Source: Myxococcales bacterium (GTDB taxonomy: Bacteria; Myxococcota_A; UBA9042). Taken from it: a stretch of DNA of 64,000 bases. The stretch covers positions 1-64,000 of the forward strand of contig CANLIC010000008.1 of assembly GCA_947491025.1 (NCBI GenBank), written 5' to 3'. The notes under the pieces are model-generated. The model saw nothing but the letters and a program-made list of their open reading frames with translations, was not told where the DNA came from and did not search any database. Within the stretch, counting starts at the first letter, position 1. Every line of letters starts with the position of its first letter. Below are positions 31,907 to 40,315 of this stretch, piece by piece. The position numbers were made by a program, and so were the translations under genes.

Positions 31907-33907
31907 CTACTTCTTCTTGGGCGCGACGTCGACCTCAAGCGAGACCTGTGGGCTCCAGGCGACGGTGCTCGGATCTGACTCGTCGACGGCCTGTACGGCG
32001 CCGATGATGGTGTACTTGCCAGCGACGTCGGGCTTGATCGAGACCCAGGGGTTGTCGGTCGACTGGAACTCGGTCGAGAGCCAGAGCAGCGAGTTGGCAG
32101 GCCGCTTGGCGATGAACCACAGGTAGGCGCCGAATTGGCCGATCGGCAGCGCACCGGCGGTGGCGGCGGCCTCGACCTTGAAGGGCTGTCCCACCATGGG
32201 CGCGGCGCCGGCGGCGAGGGCGAGCGCCAGCTTTGGCGCCTGTGCGTCCTCGGTAACGAGGCCGGTCACAGAGATGTCGACCGAGGCCAGGGGCTCAGAA
32301 CACTTGGTGCCATCCCAGACGGCGCCGCAGTAGTCGACATGCAAGAAATGTTGAACTTCTGGGTACTTGTTGTCCTTGGGCTCGAAGACGACGTTGAGCG
32401 GAAGCAGGCCCCAGGATGGGACGCCCGAGAGGCCGACGTCGGGCGAGAGCTTGAAATGCGGCGAGGCCTTGTCGGGACCGCAAGGATTGCTGGCCAGGCC
32501 GCCGACCTGGCTAACGCAGGCGCCGATGACCTGCAGCGGCGCACACGACTGGTTGGCTAGGATCAGCTGGCCGCTGGACTTGGCGCCAACCTTGGCGTTC
32601 AGCCACACCGGCGAGGCGATGGGGGCGATGACCAGGTTCGGCGTCTCGCACTTGCCGGCCACGACCGGGATCTGAACCGTATCGCTCTGATTGGACTGGT
32701 TGAAGCGGATCACCATCTCGCCGCCGGTCGTCTTGCCGTCGCTCGGGTAGGCGAAGCTGATGCAGAAGTCGAGGCTCTTGCCGGGCGAGATGCTGCGCGG
32801 CAGCGTCACCGTCTTCTTCTCGCCCGAGGCGTCGAGCGCGTACAAGGTGACATCGAAGAGGTCGTCGGCCAGCTCCTGTTGGCCGTCGGTCAACGCCTTG
32901 ACGTCGACGCCATTGACCAGGAAGCCCGCCGCCGGCCCGTCGTTGAAGACGTTGCAGCAACGCTCTGCAGCGCCGGCGGTCACGTCCGAGAAGTCGAACT
33001 TCAAGTCGCCGTTCGGGTTGCTGCAGCTGACGGTGAACTTGTTGTCGAGCTCATACTTAACCGTAATCGGAATGGTTTTCTGCGGCGTACTCGGGTCGTT
33101 GGTCTCGATGATCAGCTTGGTCGCGTAATCGGCGTCCTGCCCTTCTGGGGTCAGGCGGACGCAGATCTCGAGGAGCTTGGGGTTGGCCTTGGGGTTGTCG
33201 CCCTCGCCAACGGCCGCGATCGAGTCGCCCTCGTTGGGGCTGGAGGTGATCTTGTAGTACGGGGTCGCGGTGCCGAGAAAGGTGGACTTGAAGACCAGCG
33301 GCGCGTTGCCCTCGTTGCCGAACTTGATGCACTGCTGCGGCGGTGCGGCCTTGGACGGATTGACGAAGGTCAGCTGCGTGGCATTGGTGGTGATCTTCGG
33401 CCCGAGCAGCTTGATCTTGTAGTTGATGACGATGTCGTTCGGCACTTTCGGGTCGTTGTGCTGAATGGTCAGCACGGCGCTGTTGTTGTCTTCCTGGCCT
33501 GCGCTGGGCTTGAATTGGATCTTGATGGTCAGCGAGTCGTTGGGCGCCAGGGTGGTCGGGAAGGTCGGCTTGCCGGACGGCCAGATGTCCTTGATGAACT
33601 TGTTCTGGCTGACAAACGAGATGTTCTTGAGCTGCAGCGGCACCTTGCCGGTGCTGAAGATGCGGACCGTCGACTCCTGCTGGAGCTGACCGTTGGTGGT
33701 GTCGGGCGCAAACTCGTGCGTGACGCGGTTGGGCGTGCCATCAACGTTGAACGAGATCTGCGGATCTTCCTCGATCGCTTGCTCAGAACCGCATGCGCCG
33801 AACAGCACCATGGACAGCAGGCTGATGCGCTCAGCGGCGCGGTGGGCCCGCTTGAAGCTGGCATCGAACTGCCGAGGAAGCGACCGGGACGTGGCAAGCA
33901 GGCGCAT
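31907..33907 (-). CDS. Choice-of-anchor-D/HYDIN-like Ig lipoprotein, 666 aa
   Basis: The start at 33907 has GGAG six bases upstream and yields a long lipoprotein signal ending LFGAC. An upstream ATG at 33994 that overlaps the previous gene's TGA is possible but leaves the signal buried. Three or four Ig-like modules of the ASPM/SPD2/HYDIN choice-of-anchor-D type follow, recognisable by phrases such as VPLQLKNISF, RIFSTGKVPL and LTFVNPSKAAPPQQCIKFGN. A PKD-like module lies near residues 560-660. The tail is PKKK. It lies last in the ten-gene minus-strand run. It is likely an outer-membrane surface lipoprotein; the exact job is unknown. Confidence 0.85.
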   Translation of the reverse strand: MRLLATSRSLPRQFDASFKRAHRAAERISLLSMVLFGACGSEQAIEEDPQISFNVDGTPNRVTHEFAPDTTNGQLQQESTVRIFSTGKVPLQLKNISFVSQNKFIKDIWPSGKPTFPTTLAPNDSLTIKIQFKPSAGQEDNNSAVLTIQHNDPKVPNDIVINYKIKLLGPKITTNATQLTFVNPSKAAPPQQCIKFGNEGNAPLVFKSTFLGTATPYYKITSSPNEGDSIAAVGEGDNPKANPKLLEICVRLTPEGQDADYATKLIIETNDPSTPQKTIPITVKYELDNKFTVSCSNPNGDLKFDFSDVTAGAAERCCNVFNDGPAAGFLVNGVDVKALTDGQQELADDLFDVTLYALDASGEKKTVTLPRSISPGKSLDFCISFAYPSDGKTTGGEMVIRFNQSNQSDTVQIPVVAGKCETPNLVIAPIASPVWLNAKVGAKSSGQLILANQSCAPLQVIGACVSQVGGLASNPCGPDKASPHFKLSPDVGLSGVPSWGLLPLNVVFEPKDNKYPEVQHFLHVDYCGAVWDGTKCSEPLASVDISVTGLVTEDAQAPKLALALAAGAAPMVGQPFKVEAAATAGALPIGQFGAYLWFIAKRPANSLLWLSTEFQSTDNPWVSIKPDVAGKYTIIGAVQAVDESDPSTVAWSPQVSLEVDVAPKKK

Positions 33908-33990
33908 GAGGGCTCCAGTGCGGGCGCGATCGGGGCGTCCGAGTGGGCATTGCTTCGACGAGCGAAGATCTGTCATCGAGGCTCGTAGAG

Positions 33991-36900
33991 TCATGGAAAG
34001 CAAAGGGTCTTGTAGTAGATCTTGACCTTGTCACCCTGCTGCGGAACGCACTGGCCGCCAGCCGCAGCTGCGATGAAGATCACGCTGTTGCTGTTGGGTT
34101 CGTAGCTCCAGGTCTTGGCGCCGCCTGTGCAGGGCTTGTTGTTGATGCTGACCGTCACGGTCGAGGCCTCGGCGGTCATGGTCAAGAAAAACTGGTGGCT
34201 GAGGCCGAAGGCGACCTGGCCGATATTTTCGAGCGCCTTCGAGAAGCTCTTGTCGCAGATGCTGGCGACCTGGCCGCCGCTGTCCTGCGCCACGGTGATG
34301 TAGCGGCTGCCCTTTGCCGCGTCGCAGCCGCTGCTGCCGCTGCCGCCATTGTTCTGCAGGCCGACGATGGCGTGGGCGTGAAAGAGGCCCTTGTTGACGA
34401 TGCCCTTGAGGCTCCAGAAGAAGTTCGCATAGTACTTGAGCGCTTGCGGCGAGCTGTCCTCCTCGTCGGACAGGAAGACGATCTCAAGGCCGGCGTTCTT
34501 ACGCAAGAAGCCCCGGTTGTGCCCGCCGCAGCCCTTGCCTGGACCATCGGCGTCCTTGACGCAGAACCCGTCGGTGCCGCAGTCCTTGTCTACGGTGCAG
34601 GCCTTTCCGGCGTCATAGACGTGCGGAAGTTTCAGGGCCGATTCGGCCGCAGCGAGGCCCTGCTCCGACGCCGAGCCGCTGGTGCCCACCTTGGCGACCT
34701 GCTTGAAGAGGTCCGCGCCCCCCGACGTGGTGGGCGTGATGATGCGGGTGCCGTTCATTTCGCGCAGCTTGCCGCTCTCGTTGCCCTTGTCCATGTCGGT
34801 GGTGACGACGCCGAGGTGGTAGTCGTTCTGCCAGAGGGTGGCGATCTGCACGAACGTCTTGAAGTTATCGACCAGATTCTGCTGCTCGTCGCCCATGGAG
34901 CCCGAGTTGTCGATGACGAAGAGGACGTCGACCTTCTTGCCGGCGCCCTGCTCAAACTCGTCGGTGAACTCATCGAGCAGCGTGCCCTCGCCCTTGAGCG
35001 GTACCGTGAAGACCTGGCCGAGGCAGCCCTCGCCCGCCGCGCAGTCCGCGGTGGTCTGGCAGTCGCCTTTGGTGTTGCCCACCGCATCGGTGCAGAGGCC
35101 ATTGACGCCCGTCGTGACCACCATCTGGCAAGCGTCTTTGCCGACGTTTTGCGGTGCGTACTGCAGGCCGAACTTGACCGGGACGGTCTGCGTCACCTCG
35201 AGGCCGACCTTCGGGATGCCCGGCCAAGCCACCTTGTCGATCTCGATGCCACAGCCGTCGAGCTCGACCTTGGTCACGTACACCGGGGTGATGCCGGCGT
35301 TGTACACGCTGACTTCATGGACCTTGCTCTTGCAGCCGACGGTGACGAGGCCGAAATCGATCTGATCGGGCAGCACAGTGACCGCCGACTGGCCGACACC
35401 CGCCTCGAGGTTGGGCGCGTAGGTCGGCACCTTGGCGGCGTCCGTCGGATCGAGCGGGAACCACTTGGCGAGGCCCGTCGACTGGTCGCGGTAGCGAATC
35501 GAGACCAGGCCGAAGCGCTTGAGGATGGTCTTGGGGTCGGCGAAGAGGCCGCCATCGGTCGGCGCATCGAAGAAGACATTGAGCTTGCCGGACTGGCCGG
35601 GGGCGAGCTCGAAGAGCGCGGTCGACGGGGCGAACACCGTGAACGCGGGCGCGCCGATCAGCGCGCACTTGGCTGAGCCGAGCGCCGGCAGACCCGGCAG
35701 GCTGGGCGGCGGGGCGCAGTCGAGGACGCGGGTCGCCGCCGGCAGGTCTTTGCCGTTGGCGTCCTTGCCGACGTCGAGCAGGCAGTAGCCGCTGCCGATG
35801 TTTTTGACCGTGAGCGCAAGGGTCTTCGCGGAACCGTAGCTGAGCACACCGAAATTCAGGATGTTCGGCACGAATTGGATGTTGCAGTTGGTGCCATCGG
35901 CGCGGGTCGCAAAGAGCGGCAGATCCCACTCAGGCTTGGAGGGATCGTCGCTGCTGATGCGGAGGTTGCCCTTCGCCTGCTGACCGACGGGGCCCTTGAA
36001 AGTAAAACGTACTTTGAATTCCGCACCCTTGCCGGCACCCAGCGCGTGTGGCCCGGCGCCGCTGGTCGGCGGCAAGTCGGCGCTGGTCAGCACCTGGAAC
36101 TCGGCGTGCGGATCGCTGGTGATGGTCAGCGACTTGACCTGGATTGGGGCCGAACCGGCATTGAAGAGCGAGACCACGCGGTCAACGACCAGGCCCTTGC
36201 CGACGGTCGAGAAGTCGACGAAGTCGTCGGGCGTCACCTTCAGCACACCGGTCTCGGTCTTGGCGAAGACCGGCAGCGACACCGATGGCTTGGCGAGGTC
36301 GTTGCTGGCGACGAAGACGATCGCAATCGGCGAGCCGTCGTTGGCGAGACCGGTGGCGGCGTCGAGCGTCACCTCAATGGACCGCGACTCGCCCTTCTGC
36401 AAGGTGAACGGCCCGGCGTCGCTGAGGGTGAGGCTCTTGACCTTGGACTGCGGCGCGAACTCGATCTTCGACACCGTCAGGGGCGACAGGCCGTCCGAGA
36501 AGATCTTGAACGTCTTCTTGTTATTGGACCCGAGCTGAACCGCGCCGTAGTTGATCGTCGGTGGCACGATGGTCATCTTCGGCGTGATCTCGGCGCCCAG
36601 CACTTTGGCGACCGCTACCTTGCCCTCCTGGTCCTCGACCATGAGTTCGGTGCTGTCGATGTCTTCGCCGGGCTTGGGGCAGAACGTGAGCACGACGTCG
36701 ACGGCGGCGTTGGGGGCGATGGCCTCGCTGGACGGCGGAGTCTTGATCTTGAAGTCTGGGCTGCCCGACACCCAGAGCGAAGCGGCCACCACCGACGTCG
36801 GCTTGCTGCCGGCGTTGTAGATCTTGGCAACCTTGTCGGCGCAAGTGCTGGAGGCGACGGGCCCAAAGTCGACAGGGTTGGGCAGGATGTTGAGGCTGCC

Positions 36901-37407
36901 GACGTTGGCCTTGACCTGCACCGGGACCTGGAACTCGCGCTGCTCGACCTTGTCGGAATTGTTGCTGATGCGCAGCATCACCGAGCGCGGTCCGCTCTTC
37001 TTGGGCGTGTAGACCACCGTCACAGTCTGTTCGGCATTGACCGCGATTTGCAGCGGCTGGAAGTCCTTGACCGCGAACTCGCCCTCATCGGGATCGAATG
37101 TGATCTTCGAGACCTGCAGCGAGCCCGAGCTGCCTTGGTGCTTGATGACCAGTTGCTGCTCTTGGCTGGCCGGTGGAGCGATATCGCTGAAAATCAGCGG
37201 ATTGGGCGTTGCGCCGATGCGTACATCGGTCTCGATGCAGAACTCGCCGGTGCAGCCGGTGTTGCCGCCGCCCCCGCCACCGGCGCCACCGCCGGCGCCA
37301 GCGCCGTTGCCGCCCTCGGGGACCTCCGAGCAGCTGAGCAGGGCCAAGACGGCACCGATGCGAAGACCGAAGCCAAGTCCGCGGTCGATGGGGAGGCGAG
37401 GGGTCAT
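33991..37407 (-). CDS. Anchor-D lipoprotein with C-terminal vWA domain, 1,138 aa, possibly CglD-like
   Basis: The start at 37407 has GGAG nine bases upstream and a lipobox LLSC, followed by a Gly-rich linker. Residues about 60-790 are a string of choice-of-anchor-D/HYDIN-type Ig modules. From about 825 a von Willebrand A domain begins with the complete MIDAS motif DNSGSMGDE. It contains a Cys-rich insert (ACTVDKDCGTDGFCVK) and a later FLSDEEDSS segment, and a small beta domain closes the chain. A metal-dependent adhesin is expected. Size, lipidation and vWA domain fit CglD of Myxococcus, but this is a suggestion from memory of the family. It sits between two related lipoprotein genes. Confidence 0.88.
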   Translation of the reverse strand: MTPRLPIDRGLGFGLRIGAVLALLSCSEVPEGGNGAGAGGGAGGGGGGNTGCTGEFCIETDVRIGATPNPLIFSDIAPPASQEQQLVIKHQGSSGSLQVSKITFDPDEGEFAVKDFQPLQIAVNAEQTVTVVYTPKKSGPRSVMLRISNNSDKVEQREFQVPVQVKANVGSLNILPNPVDFGPVASSTCADKVAKIYNAGSKPTSVVAASLWVSGSPDFKIKTPPSSEAIAPNAAVDVVLTFCPKPGEDIDSTELMVEDQEGKVAVAKVLGAEITPKMTIVPPTINYGAVQLGSNNKKTFKIFSDGLSPLTVSKIEFAPQSKVKSLTLSDAGPFTLQKGESRSIEVTLDAATGLANDGSPIAIVFVASNDLAKPSVSLPVFAKTETGVLKVTPDDFVDFSTVGKGLVVDRVVSLFNAGSAPIQVKSLTITSDPHAEFQVLTSADLPPTSGAGPHALGAGKGAEFKVRFTFKGPVGQQAKGNLRISSDDPSKPEWDLPLFATRADGTNCNIQFVPNILNFGVLSYGSAKTLALTVKNIGSGYCLLDVGKDANGKDLPAATRVLDCAPPPSLPGLPALGSAKCALIGAPAFTVFAPSTALFELAPGQSGKLNVFFDAPTDGGLFADPKTILKRFGLVSIRYRDQSTGLAKWFPLDPTDAAKVPTYAPNLEAGVGQSAVTVLPDQIDFGLVTVGCKSKVHEVSVYNAGITPVYVTKVELDGCGIEIDKVAWPGIPKVGLEVTQTVPVKFGLQYAPQNVGKDACQMVVTTGVNGLCTDAVGNTKGDCQTTADCAAGEGCLGQVFTVPLKGEGTLLDEFTDEFEQGAGKKVDVLFVIDNSGSMGDEQQNLVDNFKTFVQIATLWQNDYHLGVVTTDMDKGNESGKLREMNGTRIITPTTSGGADLFKQVAKVGTSGSASEQGLAAAESALKLPHVYDAGKACTVDKDCGTDGFCVKDADGPGKGCGGHNRGFLRKNAGLEIVFLSDEEDSSPQALKYYANFFWSLKGIVNKGLFHAHAIVGLQNNGGSGSSGCDAAKGSRYITVAQDSGGQVASICDKSFSKALENIGQVAFGLSHQFFLTMTAEASTVTVSINNKPCTGGAKTWSYEPNSNSVIFIAAAAGGQCVPQQGDKVKIYYKTLCFP

Positions 37408-37471
37408 GTGTCGGTCTCCGCTTAGGTCCTGGACCTTTGCCAGGCGCCGCATGGGGCGCACGGACGCAGCG

Positions 37472-39709
37472 TCACAGCTCGGGCGACGGGTACTTCGGCG
37501 TGACGAAGAACTTACCGCCGCCAGTGGGCAGCTTGCCTGCGATGTTGGCGCTCGGCCACTGGATGTCGGCGACGTACCAGAAATCGCCTTGATTCAGCGG
37601 AAGTGACGTGACCTGGTACTGCAGCTGGCCGTAGATGTAGATGCGCACCTCAGCCGTCGACTGGCCCCAACCAAAGGCGTTGAACAGATGCACGCCGACG
37701 GCGTACTCGTGGCCGTCCTCGGGCAGCGTGAGGTTCAGATTCTCGGGGCCAGCGCCGTCGGTGTCGTCGCGGTCGAGGCTTGGGTTGTCGTCGATGTTCG
37801 GGTCGTAGCTGCCCCACTCCGGCGCCTTGTTGAACCAGAAGCAGTCGTACTTGGCGTCGAACCAGGGGTCGGGCTTGCCGTCGTTGTCGAAGTCGAGCAC
37901 CGAGCCGTAGTCATGGGCGAAGTGCAGGTCGAGGTCGCTGCCCGCGCCGGGCCCGCTGTCGGATTGGTCGGGGTCGGCTGGCGTATTCCACAGCAGCTCG
38001 ACGTGAATGGCCTGATCGGGCAGCACCTTGACGGTCCGCACTGCGGGGAAGCAGCTCTCCTTTCCGGCCTGATCGAAGACGCGCAGGCGGAAGACGTAGT
38101 CGCCGGCGACGTTGGGCTGGAAGAGGACCTGCGGCGCGGAGTCGCTAGGAACCAGCGTACCGACCGACCCGGCGGGCTGGATCACCTCCCATTTGTACTT
38201 GCCGATCGCGCCGCTCGGCGCCAAGGACTGCAGGCCGTCGAGGTGCAACAGGGTCTGAGGCACGACGGTGTCGCCCTCCTGGATGGTGATGATCGCCGTC
38301 GGGCAATCGCCAGAGGTGGCGACGCCCTCGAGCTTGAGCGTCGAGACTTTGGCCACGATGTTGCTGGCGATCTCGATGATGGCCAGGTCCGGGACCGGCT
38401 GTCCGTTCTCGAGCGCGTTGGCGCCCTCGGGCTGATAGGTGACCGTCAGCGTCGTCTGACCGTTCTTGGGCACGGTCAGCGGCGCATCCGCGGTCGGCAG
38501 CTTGCCGCCGGTCTCGGCGATCTTGCTGGCGTCGATGGCGAACTCGCCCTGGGCTCCGGCGAACGCGATGTTCCGAATGAGAACCGGCTCGTCGCCGCAG
38601 CTCTCAAGAGCCACCGTGCGGACGCCAAGGCTGCCGACCGCGGTGGCGCCAAAAACGACGTGACCGGGCTTGAGGAGCAGGCAGGGCCCGGTCGAGTTGG
38701 CCTTGACCGGCACCGTCTTGAAGCCAGGGCCGCCCTCGCCGGTCAGCGTCGGATCGTTGGTCTGCAGCACAATGGCGCCGTTGTACGGGAAGTTGTCCTT
38801 GCCCTTGTAGAGCACCTTGAGCGGCACCGAGGCGTTGTTGCCGATGCGGAGAACGGGCTCAAGCGGCACGGCGGCGCCGGCGGCGAGCTCCTTGCCGTCG
38901 ATGACCAGCGAGAAGCGCTCGGCATCGAGCGAGGTCAGGTCGACCGACGACACGGTCAACTCGCCGCTGCCGGTGTTGAAGAGCTTGAGATCGAGCGCCT
39001 TCTCGGAGCCGATGGCGACGTAGCCGAAGTCGACGATCTCCGGCGCGACGACGACGCGGGGCGCGCCGAGCGTGGTCACGAACTTGACCTGCACCAGGGG
39101 CTTGCCGCTCGCATTGCTGTGCAGGCGCAAGATTGCCTGACGGCCAAGCGCGTCTTCGTAGCGCTTGAACGCGATCTGAAACCGCAGCTCCGCCCCTGCT
39201 TTGGCCTGGCTGGCCAGCTTGGGCCAAGCGCCGGCGCAGGGCGCGCCTTCGGGGCCGACGCAGGAGAACGCAGGCGCCGCGGCCTCGGTGGGCGACGCGG
39301 CGGCGTAGAAGAACTCGACCTTCGAGACGGCCAGGTCGCCGTTGCCCGGATTGCGGATAGCGAACTGCCAGACGTGCGTGTCCTTGACCACCGCCGGGTC
39401 GATGCTGAAGGTGTCTTTGGCGAGCACCGCGGTGCCGAGATCGTAGAGCTCGAGGTGGGCGATGCACTCGACGCCGAAGCCGCCGGCCTGGTCACAGCCG
39501 GTGGTCACCTGTGCGCCACCGCCTCCGCCGCCATTGTTGCCGCCCGGTAGCTGGGTCCCGGTCCCGGGCGCGTTGGTAGAGCCACAGGCTGCGAGCAGCC
39601 CGATGGCGCATGCCCAGCCAAGGCGCGAGAGGGCGCTAGCGTGGCTGCGTGCGGGGGCGCCGACCTTACAGGGAAGAGGGGAACTCGCGGGCGCTTGGGC
39701 CTTGCTCAT
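37472..39709 (-). CDS. Surface lipoprotein with anchor-D Ig modules and a YfaP/DUF2135-like domain, 745 aa
   Basis: The start at 39709 gives a lipoprotein signal ending LLAAC, then a Gly-rich tether. Two or three anchor-D Ig modules (for example APEIVDFGYVAIGSEKALDL) precede a PKD-like module (KYKWEVIQPAGS). The C-terminal 200 residues start HVELLWNTPADPDQSD and DLDLHFAH. They carry many Asp residues (DNPSLDRDDTDGAGPENLNL) and end in an edge-strand region. The DLDLH and DGxGPEN motifs resemble YfaP/DUF2135. The protein is paralogous to the products at 52632, 55276 and 57710 on the other side of the glt-like genes. Calcium binding is inferred from the Asp-rich loop. Confidence 0.87.
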   Translation of the reverse strand: MSKAQAPASSPLPCKVGAPARSHASALSRLGWACAIGLLAACGSTNAPGTGTQLPGGNNGGGGGGAQVTTGCDQAGGFGVECIAHLELYDLGTAVLAKDTFSIDPAVVKDTHVWQFAIRNPGNGDLAVSKVEFFYAAASPTEAAAPAFSCVGPEGAPCAGAWPKLASQAKAGAELRFQIAFKRYEDALGRQAILRLHSNASGKPLVQVKFVTTLGAPRVVVAPEIVDFGYVAIGSEKALDLKLFNTGSGELTVSSVDLTSLDAERFSLVIDGKELAAGAAVPLEPVLRIGNNASVPLKVLYKGKDNFPYNGAIVLQTNDPTLTGEGGPGFKTVPVKANSTGPCLLLKPGHVVFGATAVGSLGVRTVALESCGDEPVLIRNIAFAGAQGEFAIDASKIAETGGKLPTADAPLTVPKNGQTTLTVTYQPEGANALENGQPVPDLAIIEIASNIVAKVSTLKLEGVATSGDCPTAIITIQEGDTVVPQTLLHLDGLQSLAPSGAIGKYKWEVIQPAGSVGTLVPSDSAPQVLFQPNVAGDYVFRLRVFDQAGKESCFPAVRTVKVLPDQAIHVELLWNTPADPDQSDSGPGAGSDLDLHFAHDYGSVLDFDNDGKPDPWFDAKYDCFWFNKAPEWGSYDPNIDDNPSLDRDDTDGAGPENLNLTLPEDGHEYAVGVHLFNAFGWGQSTAEVRIYIYGQLQYQVTSLPLNQGDFWYVADIQWPSANIAGKLPTGGGKFFVTPKYPSPEL

Positions 39710-39904
39710 CGAGGGTGTCTCCAACCTTGCTGCCGACATCGACTTGGGGCGCGGTGCGTATCGACGCGCCGGACCGCGTCAGGAAGCGTTGGGAAGCGTC
39801 AGCCAACGGTGCCGGGGCCCGCCGCGGCGACGCCACGCGCAGACCTGGGAGGCCTGCGCGGCAGCGGCGCTAAAGAGGGCCGCAGGTGCGGCAACTGCCT
39901 CAAG

Positions 39905-40168
39905 CTACTTGAGGATCGGCTCTTTGCTCGAGTCGACCATCGCCTGGCGGAACGACTTCCGCAGGCTGAGCAGCCGCTCAAACTTGGCGCGCTTGCGCGT
40001 CTCCATGACGATCGCCGGCGGCTTCTTGACTTCACCGTCGATGAGCTGGTCGCTGAAGTCGTAGAACTTCGACTTCTGGTCCTTTTCTGCGGCAGTGACC
40101 CAGGCGGGGCTGAGCGCACAGAGCCCGCCGACGACCAGGGTCAGGGCCACGCGACGCGGCATCTTCAT
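39905..40168 (-). CDS. gltF: Small secreted GltF/CglF-like protein, 87 aa
   Basis: The start at 40168 has GGAGG five bases upstream. A signal peptide ends near WVTA-AEK. The mature part reads FYDFSDQLIDGEVKKP, then RKRAKFERLLSLRKSF and an MVDSS segment. This is the pattern of the small periplasmic CglF/GltF gliding protein: a DF...I/V-x-GE/D...P segment, basic residues, then LI/LL..LR..F...M..S. In Myxococcus xanthus gltF follows gltE and gltD, and the same D-E-F order occurs here. It is probably part of the periplasmic/outer-membrane gliding complex. The symbol rests on motif and order. Confidence 0.75.
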   Translation of the reverse strand: MKMPRRVALTLVVGGLCALSPAWVTAAEKDQKSKFYDFSDQLIDGEVKKPPAIVMETRKRAKFERLLSLRKSFRQAMVDSSKEPILK

Positions 40169-40223
40169 GGGAGCCTCCAAAGGTGGCCAGCGCCGGAGAT
40201 GGCGCTAGCGACACCAGCGCGGC

Positions 40224-40253
40224 AAGGTAGCCGATCTTTCGGCGCTGTCGCAA
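40224..40253 (-). promoter_or_regulatory. Candidate promoter upstream of gltF-like gene
   Basis: The minus strand reads TTGCGA (40248-40253), 18 bases, then TACCTT (40224-40229), about 55 bases before the start codon. It would allow the small gene and the downstream lipoproteins to be expressed apart from the upstream glt-like genes. Confidence 0.35.
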
Positions 40254-40315
40254 GCGCGTCGTGCGTGCATGGGGTGCCGAGGCGCCCCGGGCGGCCTCGG
40301 GCACAAGGCGTCAGT

